This document shows, in pieces, positions 23,701 to 35,700 of a stretch of DNA of 64,000 nt. Positions within the stretch are counted from its first letter, which is position 1, and every line of letters begins with the position of its first letter. Origin of the DNA: Lineus longissimus (Eukaryota; Nemertea; Pilidiophora; Heteronemertea; Lineidae); the NCBI RefSeq assembly GCF_910592395.1, contig NC_088320.1, positions 4,588,001 to 4,652,000 on the forward strand, read 5' to 3'. The notes beneath the pieces were generated by a model. That model was given only the letters and a program-made list of their open reading frames with translations, was not told the DNA's origin and searched no databases. Position numbers and translations under genes: made by a program.

Positions 23701-26700
23701 AACAGGGACAACCATGCCCATCATTCATCCTAAACCCTGCAAAGAATACTGTCGAGACAGAGGTAAACATCCAAGTTTTCAAATGGGGGATATACATGTA
23801 CTTCACATGCAATACCTTATGAAAACTCCCGTTTAATACTCCACAGGAGCTAACCCTGCAGTGCGGATACGTCACGTGCTATAAGAGCTACATTTGAGTC
23901 GGATAAGTAATTCTAATTTTGTGATAAAACGAAACATCAGCGTTTCAAGCAAAGGATTTCTTTTAGAAACCTGTACAATTTTGCCCCGTTTTCTCAAAGG
24001 TAAAACTCGCGGGTTTTAGAGTCAGTAATACTACATGCATAATCAAAATCTACGTCTTTATGAATACACGTACATGTACATGTATATTTCAGGTGCCGTA
24101 TATGCCGCAATACGATCCAAAAAATGTTACTGCCTTGGTGTAAATATGCTTTCGAACACGGAAGTGACACCAATGCATCGATGGGAGGGATGTGACATGA
24201 TATGCCCGGGGAATAATTTCTTTAGTTGCGGCTCTCGTTCGGAGAGTTCACCATATTTTGCCGTCGTCTCCACAGTCGGGACTGAGATCGAAGGTCAGTG
24301 TTGTGCTCTGAACTCATGCAATTCTTCTCTGGCTCCATCACGAATGTATAGCACTACCACAGATACATCCGTGGCTCCGCATTTGAGCGCCTGCGCTCAT
24401 TATCACCTGAAGCCCTATAATTATGATTGGCGAGCTTTGGGTAGTTCTTGTCAAAGCTGATATGCCAACTGATGGCTAAATTTGTAATTCTTACGAAAAT
24501 AGAAATTTTTCCCATGCAAATTGTTTTCATTGCAGGAGACACAGGTAGTGTGGGGGCATCCTGCTACGACCTCTTCAAAAATGGGGTCCATTTTAACAAC
24601 GACTACATCCTGCACCGAAAACCAGATGGACGGTCAACATTTTCAGGAGAGTTCAACAACTCCAGACATTCGTGTACAATGGCAGGTAATGTATGAGAGA
24701 CAGTGCACACTCTCCAAATCAGCAAATACTTGTGCTCTAGCTTCAACGATCCAAGACGGTTCTTAATATAAAGGTGAAACTAGAAACTATACATTTGAAG
24801 TTGCATCACTGTTCAAAGTACTAAGTTCCCCCACAGTTTCTGACTGTGCTTGCAAAGTTTTGTCAATTTTAATACCGAACTTCGAATTTTCATCATCGTC
24901 GGACTGATATCCGTGTTATTATCAATCAACGTTTCACATATTTTCCTAGATGGAACACGCTGTCAGGAAGGTTGGATAGGCTTCCAAGGGAATTGTTATT
25001 TATTGAACACCACGCTCTTGGATTATGCCAAGGCGATAGACAGCTGCTATGAAGTGAATGCAACTTTGGCGACCATCACAAACAAGGAACAACAACGTTT
25101 CCTTGGTGCTGCCATTCACCCGACATGTAAGTGAAAATACTAGCAAGTATGGACTAAATCTAAACTATACTAGTAAATGATAATAATTATGATAATCACA
25201 GTAATCAGAGCCGCTTCTATATAACTTTCTAAACTATACTAGTAAATGATAATAATTATGATAATAACAGTAATCAGAGCCGCTTCTATATAACTTTCTA
25301 AACTATACTAGTAAATGATAATAATTATGATAATAACGGTAATCAGAGCCGCTTCTATATAACTTTTTTAACTGGTCAGTGTCGGTCTCTACACATTTTG
25401 ACCGTCAGGTTTTGGACTCCACTACCCCGAACCGGACCTCGTTACACCAACACCGGGGAAGCTTTGAGCAGCTTGAGATCAGGCTTTTTTACGCCTACGT
25501 CATATACAAAATTTTGAAATATCGATAGGCGGAGTACATGTATATCGAAAACAACTGCTTGAACTGGTTATACCAGGATAGCTTTGAGTGGGGCTACATA
25601 CCGAGTACTTCTGGTAGTTGATAATAGTCTCTTCAAAGCCTTCATGTTATTTTATTAAAGGCCGGGACAACTTGGACAGGTTATTCGCCTCATCAGGAGG
25701 ATAATACCCCTACTTCCCACCATGCGCCGCCACCTGTGGTAGTACACTGATGCTGATTTTCAATAAATATATTCGCCAGTGTTGCGAGGCAGTTTTTGAC
25801 ATGACATATGAATTTTAGGCAGGCTTACGATACATCCCGTTCTAGTGCATTGTTTACTGGAGATCAGTGATTTTTCAACTATCCTTCCTAAAGATGTCGC
25901 GGCGTGGTTCTTCTGGAAGCCATTTTCGTATAAAAAAAACTCCGATGTATCTCATGCCGAAGTTGTCTCCTTACATGGAGGAGTAGTGAGAAATTTATAA
26001 GAACATTCTACGAACTGCTTTGGGGAATAACATTATCATTTTTCATCGTTTCAGATCGCTCGCTATACTCTTATAAATGGTGGATCGGTCTGAGTAAAAG
26101 AAGTACAGACTCACCCTTCTTGTGGCAAGACGGCACGCTCTTAAACTACCATAATTTTCACCATTCCTTCGCCAAAGGTTGGAAAACATTTAATCACAAC
26201 TGCGTCAGAGTTGATTCTGATGAGACGAGATGGGTTACAGAACCGTGTGCGCTTAAACTTAAGCATGTATGTCAGAAAGGAGACTGTAAGTATGAAAATC
26301 TCTGTAGTTTTAATCCAAGATCAAAGCCAAGACTCTGGTTTGACCAAGTGATTATTTGGTGTGAATGCGGGAAATTACTATACAAACACCATCGTGGCAG
26401 GAAAGTGAAACAGGCTATATAAAAGAGGTTATTCTGGGCCTTTTATTGAAGAAACTGGTATTGAGATTTTGAACAGGGGATGACATCACTTTATAAAAGT
26501 TCATCATCAGATCAGGAGTATCGGCCTGTGTGAACGCCAAAAAAACGATAATTCATTCATTACTAAAGATTCTGTTACTGGAGACCTAATCCATTACTCC
26601 TTAATAGCTCAACTTGAATTATACGAAAATACGTTATTTCCAACACCAAAAGTACACGGCGATCAGTTGGTCATTGCTTCTATACTGACGTCATTGTACT

Positions 26701-29700
26701 TGATTTCAGCATCTGCATATGTAGGATGCATTGAAGATAAACATGCCGAAATGACAGACGCTTACGTGGATGACAGAATGACTGTCAAAATCTGCATGCA
26801 AGACTGCAAGAAGCAAACGAAGCGCTATGCCCATGTGCAGAATAACACTTGCCGATGCCTTGATGTAATAGATAAAGGAAGGACCATGCCGAGTCCTGTC
26901 TGTAATATACTGTGTCCAGGATACTCCTATCAGAAATGTGGAGGGCCAGGTAGTCTGTACTCTGTCTACAGAAGTAAGTATGAAAAAGAAATATGCTCTG
27001 TTTAAGGGTCGACGATGTGCCCATTTCAAGGGTGGGAGTCTGTACTTCATTTTGAAGAAGTTCTCATTGCTTTAGGATTTCAAGCTCTAGCCAAAATGGT
27101 GGTGCCTATGGTCAACCCTTCATAATGAACATCTAGTTCCAGCGTTACCGGTCTAGTACCTTAAACTTAGATGCGGCTCATGATCTTTTCTTTCCCATTG
27201 TCCTGCGCAAGGAGGATGCCATCTTATATTCAATATCATACGAATAACAACCAATTTGTCATGTGCACTTTTGGCCACTGAACTTATCGAATCTCTCTTC
27301 AGCTTGGACATGGCAGCTTGGATTAAAAGTTACAGAGAATGACTACACAGGCAAAGACATTCCGACATTAGAAAAGAAAATGAAGATGAACTACGATATG
27401 TATTCCTTTGTGCACCCCATGTCACATAATCTTACTGTTGTTACACCACAGTCCAAGTATCTATCGATGAGGGTTACTGGGGTGAGTAGCAGCAATGTTG
27501 AAATGTATATTCAGTGCATATTTACATAATTAATAATACTAGATAATGATAATGTTTCACACTATAGCGCTTTCTCTTGCTAAAACACTTTTTGGGGTGA
27601 TTATCATCCCACTATCCACATAATCAATTCGGGGGTTTAAGGAACCGCATAATTTCAAATTGCTCATTTGAACTCGACCAGGCTTCGCGATTGATGATAG
27701 GCTTCTTGCTTTCATTGAATCCAACTAATGTCATTTCATTTTTTTACTTGTTTTACATTCTGCTCTCCCTCAAAGGCAAGAATAGAATTATTTGACAATG
27801 GAGGAAAGTCACTTTGGAATGCCACATTCGGCCCAGACAACATAATCTCAAACAATTTCATCCAGAAGGCTTATGGAAATGAAGAAATGAGTTCAATGAA
27901 GCAGAAAATACGAGACGAAGATACGACTATCATTTGGAAAACACGGTATGGTTTGAATTATCAAGAAATAAAACAACGATTTTGAAAATAAGGTTAGAGA
28001 GGGCTTGATGTGCTCGTGAAGGTGGGGGGGGGGGGGGGGGGGGGGGGGTCATTTCAGTGTCAAGTTGCTGTTTTTGCAATTCTCCTACTTCAGTTGTCTG
28101 CATTGATCATGATCACCATGATGCTCATTGTAGGTCGAATGTCTTGATAGGGAAAGGCACAGACACATCTTGTGACAACCGAGAGATTTACTTGGAGGTA
28201 TTTGGATCAGGTGATAAATGCGTGACTGGAAAAGGAAGGAAGATCCTGTATGCTCCAGGGAATTCAACAACAAAAGTCAAAGGTAACAATATCATTTCAG
28301 ATTTACACCATACATGTATGAACTACTTCTGAATTGATATGTTGAGGTTACCTTTACTACAGATAAAATGACTACAAATTACAATTGCAGATGCATCAAA
28401 GGCCGCGGCCATGGCAGTCTGGCTTCAAATTGACATTGGTGGATTTTTTGAGAGTTGTAACGAGGTCTATCTGAACGAAATGCCATCCGGTGAATATTTA
28501 CTGGTCAACAGGGCACGCAAACTCTCAGGAATACAAAAGTGTTCATTTGATGGTAGGTATATGTGTTTATTTTTTAAATTTTGAACAATTTGAAGATTTT
28601 TCACACATAGATATATCTAATTTTCGTTCTGCTTGAAAACGGCCAGGAAACACAGGAAGAAGTGTAGCAGTTCATGAAACTGACCTCTGTTGCAGCGGGG
28701 TAGATAGAGAATCTCCTACAACAATTATGAGACAGCTGATATAATAACATTTTTATGTCCATACACCTGTACAATGCAAAACCTTGTTTAAATTAACTTC
28801 TTCCTTTTCAAGTGCACAAGCCGTGTCCACACCACTGGTTTTTCTCCCAGGGATCTTGCTACTTCTTCAATCCATCAGATTACCGTCGGCAAGATGGCTT
28901 TTATTACTGCTTTGCAAGAAACAGCACAGCCATGACATTCCGAAACATAGGAGAACTAACGGATCTACGCAGTATAGGTAACTTTACTCTATTCACGCAG
29001 GTGTTATGGTTGATGTGGGGAGACAAACTTACAGAAAGGTGATGGGGAGCAGTCCTTATATGTTATCTGAGTAATTTTGCAGCACATAAGTAAACACACT
29101 GGATTTATACTCATATTTTAAAGGGTACCTATAGGCTGGAGCCGGGTAGGTCAGACTAAGTTACACAAAGTCGCCATGCCAATAGGGGTCTCTCCCACCT
29201 GGCAGTGAAATGAAACTACTCACACGTTTCCACGACGACGCAGTCTTCTAACTGTACATATTCACCACATGAAGATGACGAAATTGATCCCCGGCATCTT
29301 GCCTGTTTCAACACGACCTCTAAACTTAAAACTTTGTCCTTTAAAACATTTAGGGGCAAGCGTGCCATGGTTACTGAGAGAACCATTTCGTCATTATGCC
29401 ACTGGGTTGCAGAGTAATCCACACACAAAGGTTTTCTGGTGGGCCGACGGAACCAAATCTAATGTTACAGAGAAAGACTACTGGACAAGAGGAATCACTA
29501 AAAACTACTGGTATTTCACCAAGATGCTGGAAAAACCCATTCCCAAAAAAAAGGCATCTCGGTACGCAGGAGTCGTTTGCAAACAAAACTTCGGTAAGTA
29601 TACACAAGAGAATAGGACATAAACCAAAAAAATATGTGTACATGCATGCTGGTAAAAGAATAAGAACAACCATTCCTCATAAAAATAGTAACCTAAATAA

Positions 29701-32700
29701 ACTCCCAACATTTTCTACATTCAATAGGTTACCGTGGCTGCTTGGATCTCGGCCTTCCAAACGCAAAGTGGCCCAAGTTCACAGATTCGTTTGATATCCA
29801 CATAAGAATGTGCCTCGCTTTCTGCAAAGGTCAGCAATCAAAGTTTGCAGCACTCCGGTTGACATCCTGTTACTGCATCCCTGAAGGAATTGTTGACGCT
29901 GCTCCGACAATGAATCCAGTGAGGTTTTGTAGAAATCAATGTGCTGGAGCATCATTTCAATTTTGTGGAGCACCATATCCTGAAAACAATACCTACAGTG
30001 TGCACAACGTTGGTAAGTTGGTAAGGTAATCATTTGGCTTACAGACCGTCCTCAAGTTAACCTATCTTTAGATGTCATTTTAGACATCCCATGTGCAACT
30101 CCCACTCTACCCTCGGCTTTGGTTCCAGACGAACTCGGCCATAGCATGTCTCTTGTTGCCCAAAACCAGAACATTCAATTCAAAGAACCACTGTTGATCT
30201 GATTTATATGCATTTGTGGCTGCTAATGAGAGCTTGCCGTCTTGAACACTACCATCACCAGAGCCTTCGGTACTTTAAAACCTTTTATAGGCTTCTTCAT
30301 GATATGTCAATATCTCTCATTCACTTAGGACAGACCTCGCTGACTGACCACTTTCAGAATATACTAAATGAGGGCAGAAGTAGTTGATACATTTCTTCTT
30401 TGTTTTACTTTTAGACGGATATAATTTAGATGCAACCGCATGTGAAGATTTAGCCGACCAAGGCATCAGACAACATGGCAGGTACAATATCAGTGGAGAG
30501 ATTAAACAATGCTACTTTAGGGGTAAGCAGACTTGGCAACATCTGAAAAAATATTACTCTGTCAGGACAGGGACTATATTTGGGTAACATTTAAATAAAT
30601 AGTACTTTGTCAAGACAGCTGATAAATTACCACATGTATTAGGTCGAAACAAAGGAAGCTGGAATATGATGTCATGACCATTGGGAAGTTGGTGTCGCTA
30701 TCTTTATGTCTATTAATTGAACATGCTGAATGGCAAAGAATGATCCTGTGCATGAATACTGAGCTTGAATTGAATATTCAGAACCGTTCGGTGAAACCCG
30801 AGTATAATATGCTTTTACTTTCAGATAACTCAACTGCCTGCCCAGAGGGTTACCTGGCGCACAAACTATCTTGCTATCAGATTTGGAGGTTTACTGAAGA
30901 ACCGATGCCGAAGAAACATAATGCCGATAAAAACTGCAAGGGAATAGGCGGCTATTTAGCGGCAGCTGTGGCTGACGACCAAATTGAGTTTATCAAAAGT
31001 TACGCAACTGGTAAGAAAAATATTCTCTTGTGTCATCTTCAATGAGCATGATTGGCCAGGTATTGGGTACTCAAAGTAAACGGGTACAATTAAAATCCGC
31101 ACAGTGTAGCAGCTATAATTGTACCACCTTATTTTACATACTTTACAGTAACGTGGTGCTTAAGGGCGAGGAACATAATACACCCCAGATTTCGTTTTGG
31201 ATATAGGACATTTTTGTAGTTGAATGAAAGTCCAACAATCGTTTCTGTTATTGCTGCCACTGATGTGAACCCCTGCATATTGTTACTAAATTGTATTTCT
31301 TGAATTGATCCTTACTTATATAATGAATAGAAATAGATAACCATTTATGTCTTTGTTTTCTGTTTCAGCCTTCAGGTCGATAGACCATCTTACATACTAT
31401 CATCTGGGAGCCACAAGAGATTCTGACTTCCCTGGAAGTTTGCCTTTCCTAAGAGCTTGGGCCACGGGAGTCCTAAATCGCTTTGATTCACCCTGTAACT
31501 CAGATCTTCGTACAAAAGCCCCGGTAGACCTAGCGATTTTCAAATTTGCGCCACAAGGAAACTTTACCTGTCAACCAATTCTTGCATTCTATTGGGAGGA
31601 CAAGGGTGCGAAAGCATATATTTGTGAAAAACCACCATGTGAGCAAAATCTAAGTCTCCGCCTCTATTTTTTATCTGCAGTATATCTCACCATAAGGAAA
31701 TAACATGATTTCTCCTGATCTCGCCTATATTAGCCTCCCATAAACCAAATACTCGCATATAACGGTCAGTCCCGGCCAGCCTTGTTAAATTTCCAATAAG
31801 ATTCCTTGCATCTGATTTACTCCAAATATCGGACAATTACAACTACATGAATTAATAAAAAGAAGTTGTAGATCTCAAGACAATAAAAAAATCATAAGCT
31901 CGCCTTAATATATATTTTGCCAGTATGACTGTATATCATTAAAAGAATTAAGAGTCTCTTTTCAACAAATACCGTTTTATCACTTGATGTTTTCAATGAC
32001 AACAGCTGGTTAATGAGCGTGCATCCCTGATTCAATCCCTTGTTATTTCCAGACTTAAAATGCTACCTAGACTCCTCCCTAGAAACGGCAGGCGTGAACA
32101 GTCAAAAGGCTACATTGGAGCTTGCAGACTACCGCGAGATGAGCCTTACTCTCTGCATTCAAGTGTGTAAGGGAAAGAATGCCACCATTGCCCTGCTCAA
32201 AGGGAAAACATGCAAGTGCCTCAAAGCAGATGCCCCCATAGTGAGAGAGTCACTGTCGAATAGAAAAGCTCAAGACCAGCCAATGCTATGTGACACGAAA
32301 TGTGCAGGGATAGCCTCCCAAAGCTGTGGGGGGAGTGCTGCTGCTACCTTCATTGACCTTGGTAAGTGCTCCTACACATTTCTGGCAACAGCTATAACAA
32401 TTTTAAGAACAAAAAACACCTGTACAAAACAACCAGCATAGTTCACCAATAAGCCTACTTCTGGCACAACTGACTTTGGAATATCCATCACTTATTGACA
32501 CTGCTCCCTTTCTCTGGCTTCCTACAACCTTTAGAGCTTAAGGACCAAACTGGGGATATTGGTTGTTTTACCCAACACAGCAAAGTTGGAGCCAAGATGC
32601 AGCTGGAAATAAGCAGAGTTATCTATTTCAGAATATATTCGAGATGACGTCTGGGCCAATAACTGCCTCGATCTGTACATGAACAATGTCCATTATAAGA

Positions 32701-35700
32701 GCACGTATCTGGTGGGAGGAAAATACATCACGTGCGGCTTTTCAGGTAATTTGTGCTCCAACTTCCAAAACAAGAGGGTACAAATGCTGACCTGGCAAAA
32801 AGAACAAAACTCCTTTTGCTCTGATAATACTTGCAGTGCCTGCAAAATCCTCTGGCATTTGGGAAGTGAAGCTACTATGGACCAGCATCCGATTCACAAA
32901 GTTCAGTTGTCCTTAAGACAATGCTAGTTCCTTGGATTCTGCAGCTGTGGCCTGGTGAGCGGAAATTTGGTAGATTTTCCCTGCAAAACAGCAGGGCACA
33001 CTCTTTTTCTCGTAGATGCACTGCCGGGCCTTCCATCAATTGACCTTGGTAGTTCCCGCAATATGGGAATGTTTGACTCAACTGACTAGACTTTTATATC
33101 AAAGAGATCATTCTGCAATCACTTTTCAGATGAGACCGAGTGCTCACAGGGCTGGTATGGATACAAGAAAAGTTGCTACAGCTTTGATTGGAAACGTGCT
33201 TATTCTGAAAGAATGGACCTCAAAGCCGTTGTAGAACACTGCAGGGCACAAGATGCATACGTGTTTTCTCCATCAGATTTGGCGGAATACAAAACAGCTG
33301 CTGGATTGATAGACGGCATGAAACATCTGGGAACACAAATGGAACTTAGCTCCAAAACATCCGACGGACGTGATCTCATATCGTACAGGGTAGGCTTAGA
33401 ACAGAAAACGCACATCAAATTAGCAGGTAAAAACCAAGGGTCAACATCACCGTATGTTGCAGCTGATGGGGGATTCGTTGATGTGGATATTGGGATGGCC
33501 AAGCCGTTTTTATGTCGACTTGGGAAGTGTAGTTCGGGAACACTTAGCGCTACCGATGTTAGCAAGACCTGGCATGCAATCTGTGAGAAACGGGTCCAGG
33601 GTAAGTGATTTTACCATCAGAGAAGCGGCTCTTCAATCTTTTATTTCTATTGGAAGGCTAAGAACTACGCTAATAAAGAACGCAATTGTTGCATAACAAG
33701 AAAAGCATGTCAATATAGAAAGAAGTCGTACATTTCTTCCATTTTGCCAAGTAATTTTATTTTCTGTTGCAGGTATTAGATACCTTGGTTGCTATGCCGC
33801 ACCCAGTGACAAACCCATCCACACTGCATCAGACATGTCTGTCACAATGTGCATTAACCTCTGTCGAGTAGAGGGTGCGGCCATGTTGGCTGGGACCATG
33901 GAGAACGCTTGCTACTGTCTAACATCACCAACTGTAAAACAGACATACGCGGGCTGTGCAATGTCTTGTCCTGGCTACAAGCTCCAAACATGCGGGATGG
34001 CAGCAAAGGCACTAGTGTCTCTGTATAACTTAAGTAAGTGATCGCCTACGTCAAAAACAGACGCAATTGAGCCGAACATCCACTCTATATCCCTTATTGG
34101 CCAAAAACGATTTCACCTCACAGTGTAGAAACTCTCTCCTTCCTCGTGGATCCTGAATTGCAGAATCAACCCAGCTAGAAACTACACAGTATCGACACTT
34201 GCTACTTAACTTAAAGGAGCTTGGGCTTCAAATTCGTAATCATTAAGTGATTAATTCATGTAATTATTGAAGATGCTTTAGAAGAGCTTACATGTTACTT
34301 GCTTGGACCTGAACAGTTGCCAGATTGCAGAGAAATATTCCATATTGTTTCAGGTAATTACGAAGCACCCGAGACCTGTTTAGAACTCCTGAGTGCAGGA
34401 GTGACCACAGCACGGTCAGAGCCATTCGTCGTGCAGGTTGGCGGAGAACTAAAGACTGTGTCATGCAACACTGAAAACGGTACGCTGTTTCAAGGAGCAA
34501 GAAGAAATATGTCGGATGTAGGATGTCGATGAAGACACTGCATCTTTGAATTGCAGATGTTATCACACTATAACAGAGCATTTTCATTGTCAGTCAGATG
34601 CTCTGGTGCAATTCGAAAAGTGTTTGATTTTACAGCTCAAGTTGTATGGTTGATGTCATTGTGCTTATAAATAAACAGTCTGCTCGAGATCACTTCTTAA
34701 GATAGCTGGCATGACAATTCAAAAGTGGCTTTCCCCTTTAATTTGACTCGATCTTATTTTCTGTTCATGTAGATACCAATTTCCGTCCATTACTCAGCAA
34801 AGGAGCAGTAAAGGTAACCACTGGAACATTGACAGGAGTTACCAGCAGTTTATTGTGAGTACAAAAGTACCATTTCTTTACATCACTCATCCCTTGGTAG
34901 TGTGTTCCCCAGCTAATCTTTTTACATTGCTCATCCCTATGTACCTTGCAGTGTGTTCCCCAGTTAATCTTTTTACATTGCTCATCCCTATGTTCCTTGT
35001 AGTGTGTTCCCCAGTTAATTTTTTTACATTGCTCATCCCTATGTACCTTTTAGTGTGTTCCCCAGTTAATTTCTTTACATTGCTCATCCCTATGTACCTT
35101 GCAGTGTATTTCTGGGTTAATTTTTTTACATTGCTCATCCCTTTGCAGTGTGTTTCTGCGTATCATTTTGCATTGATCGTCCCCTTTTACACTTACTGTC
35201 ATCTAACAATGATTCATGCTCTCTTGCAAGATTCAACTCGGTGGGAATAGCCAGGCTAACACCAGCCCTGTCCACAAAGTCTGTCACTCTGGATGCTTCA
35301 TTTATGGAACCTATGGCTGTCCTTGGTTTGAAAATAAAAGGTGAGACGATGGCTTCAAACAACACATAACAACAGGTGATAAAATGTTTATCAAGGAAAA
35401 GAATTCTGATAGAATTTCTTGGCCAGTCTGTTTATACTATACCTTGCAAGCAAGAAGTCTTCATGCCGATCCACCGTCGTTGTGCGTATATCCAGAAAAG
35501 GAGGAGACTTTAGGACTGATATTCACCGCCGATAAGTCAGCATGGTAGTCTTTGTCGTTACCTCAGTCGCTGAACCTACCAGATGGGAACTTTTGATGCT
35601 TTAGGAGATTACCTCCTAATCGGAAGGTTTAGGAGTTTGGTATTATTTCCTAACTGGGAGGTTCATGAGAGATTGCTGTATTCATATTACACCATTTCAG

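Noticed and set aside
25161-25366. Three regularly spaced repeats, considered as a CRISPR-like array
   Set aside because: The units are contiguous with no unique spacers and lie in a eukaryotic intron. It is a simple minisatellite.
34855-35250. 131-codon ORF with repeated CSPVNLFTLLIPMYL units
   Set aside because: It is a by-product of an intronic 51-bp minisatellite. It is out of phase with the upstream exon, which would hit TGA at the donor, and the opposite strand is open as well.
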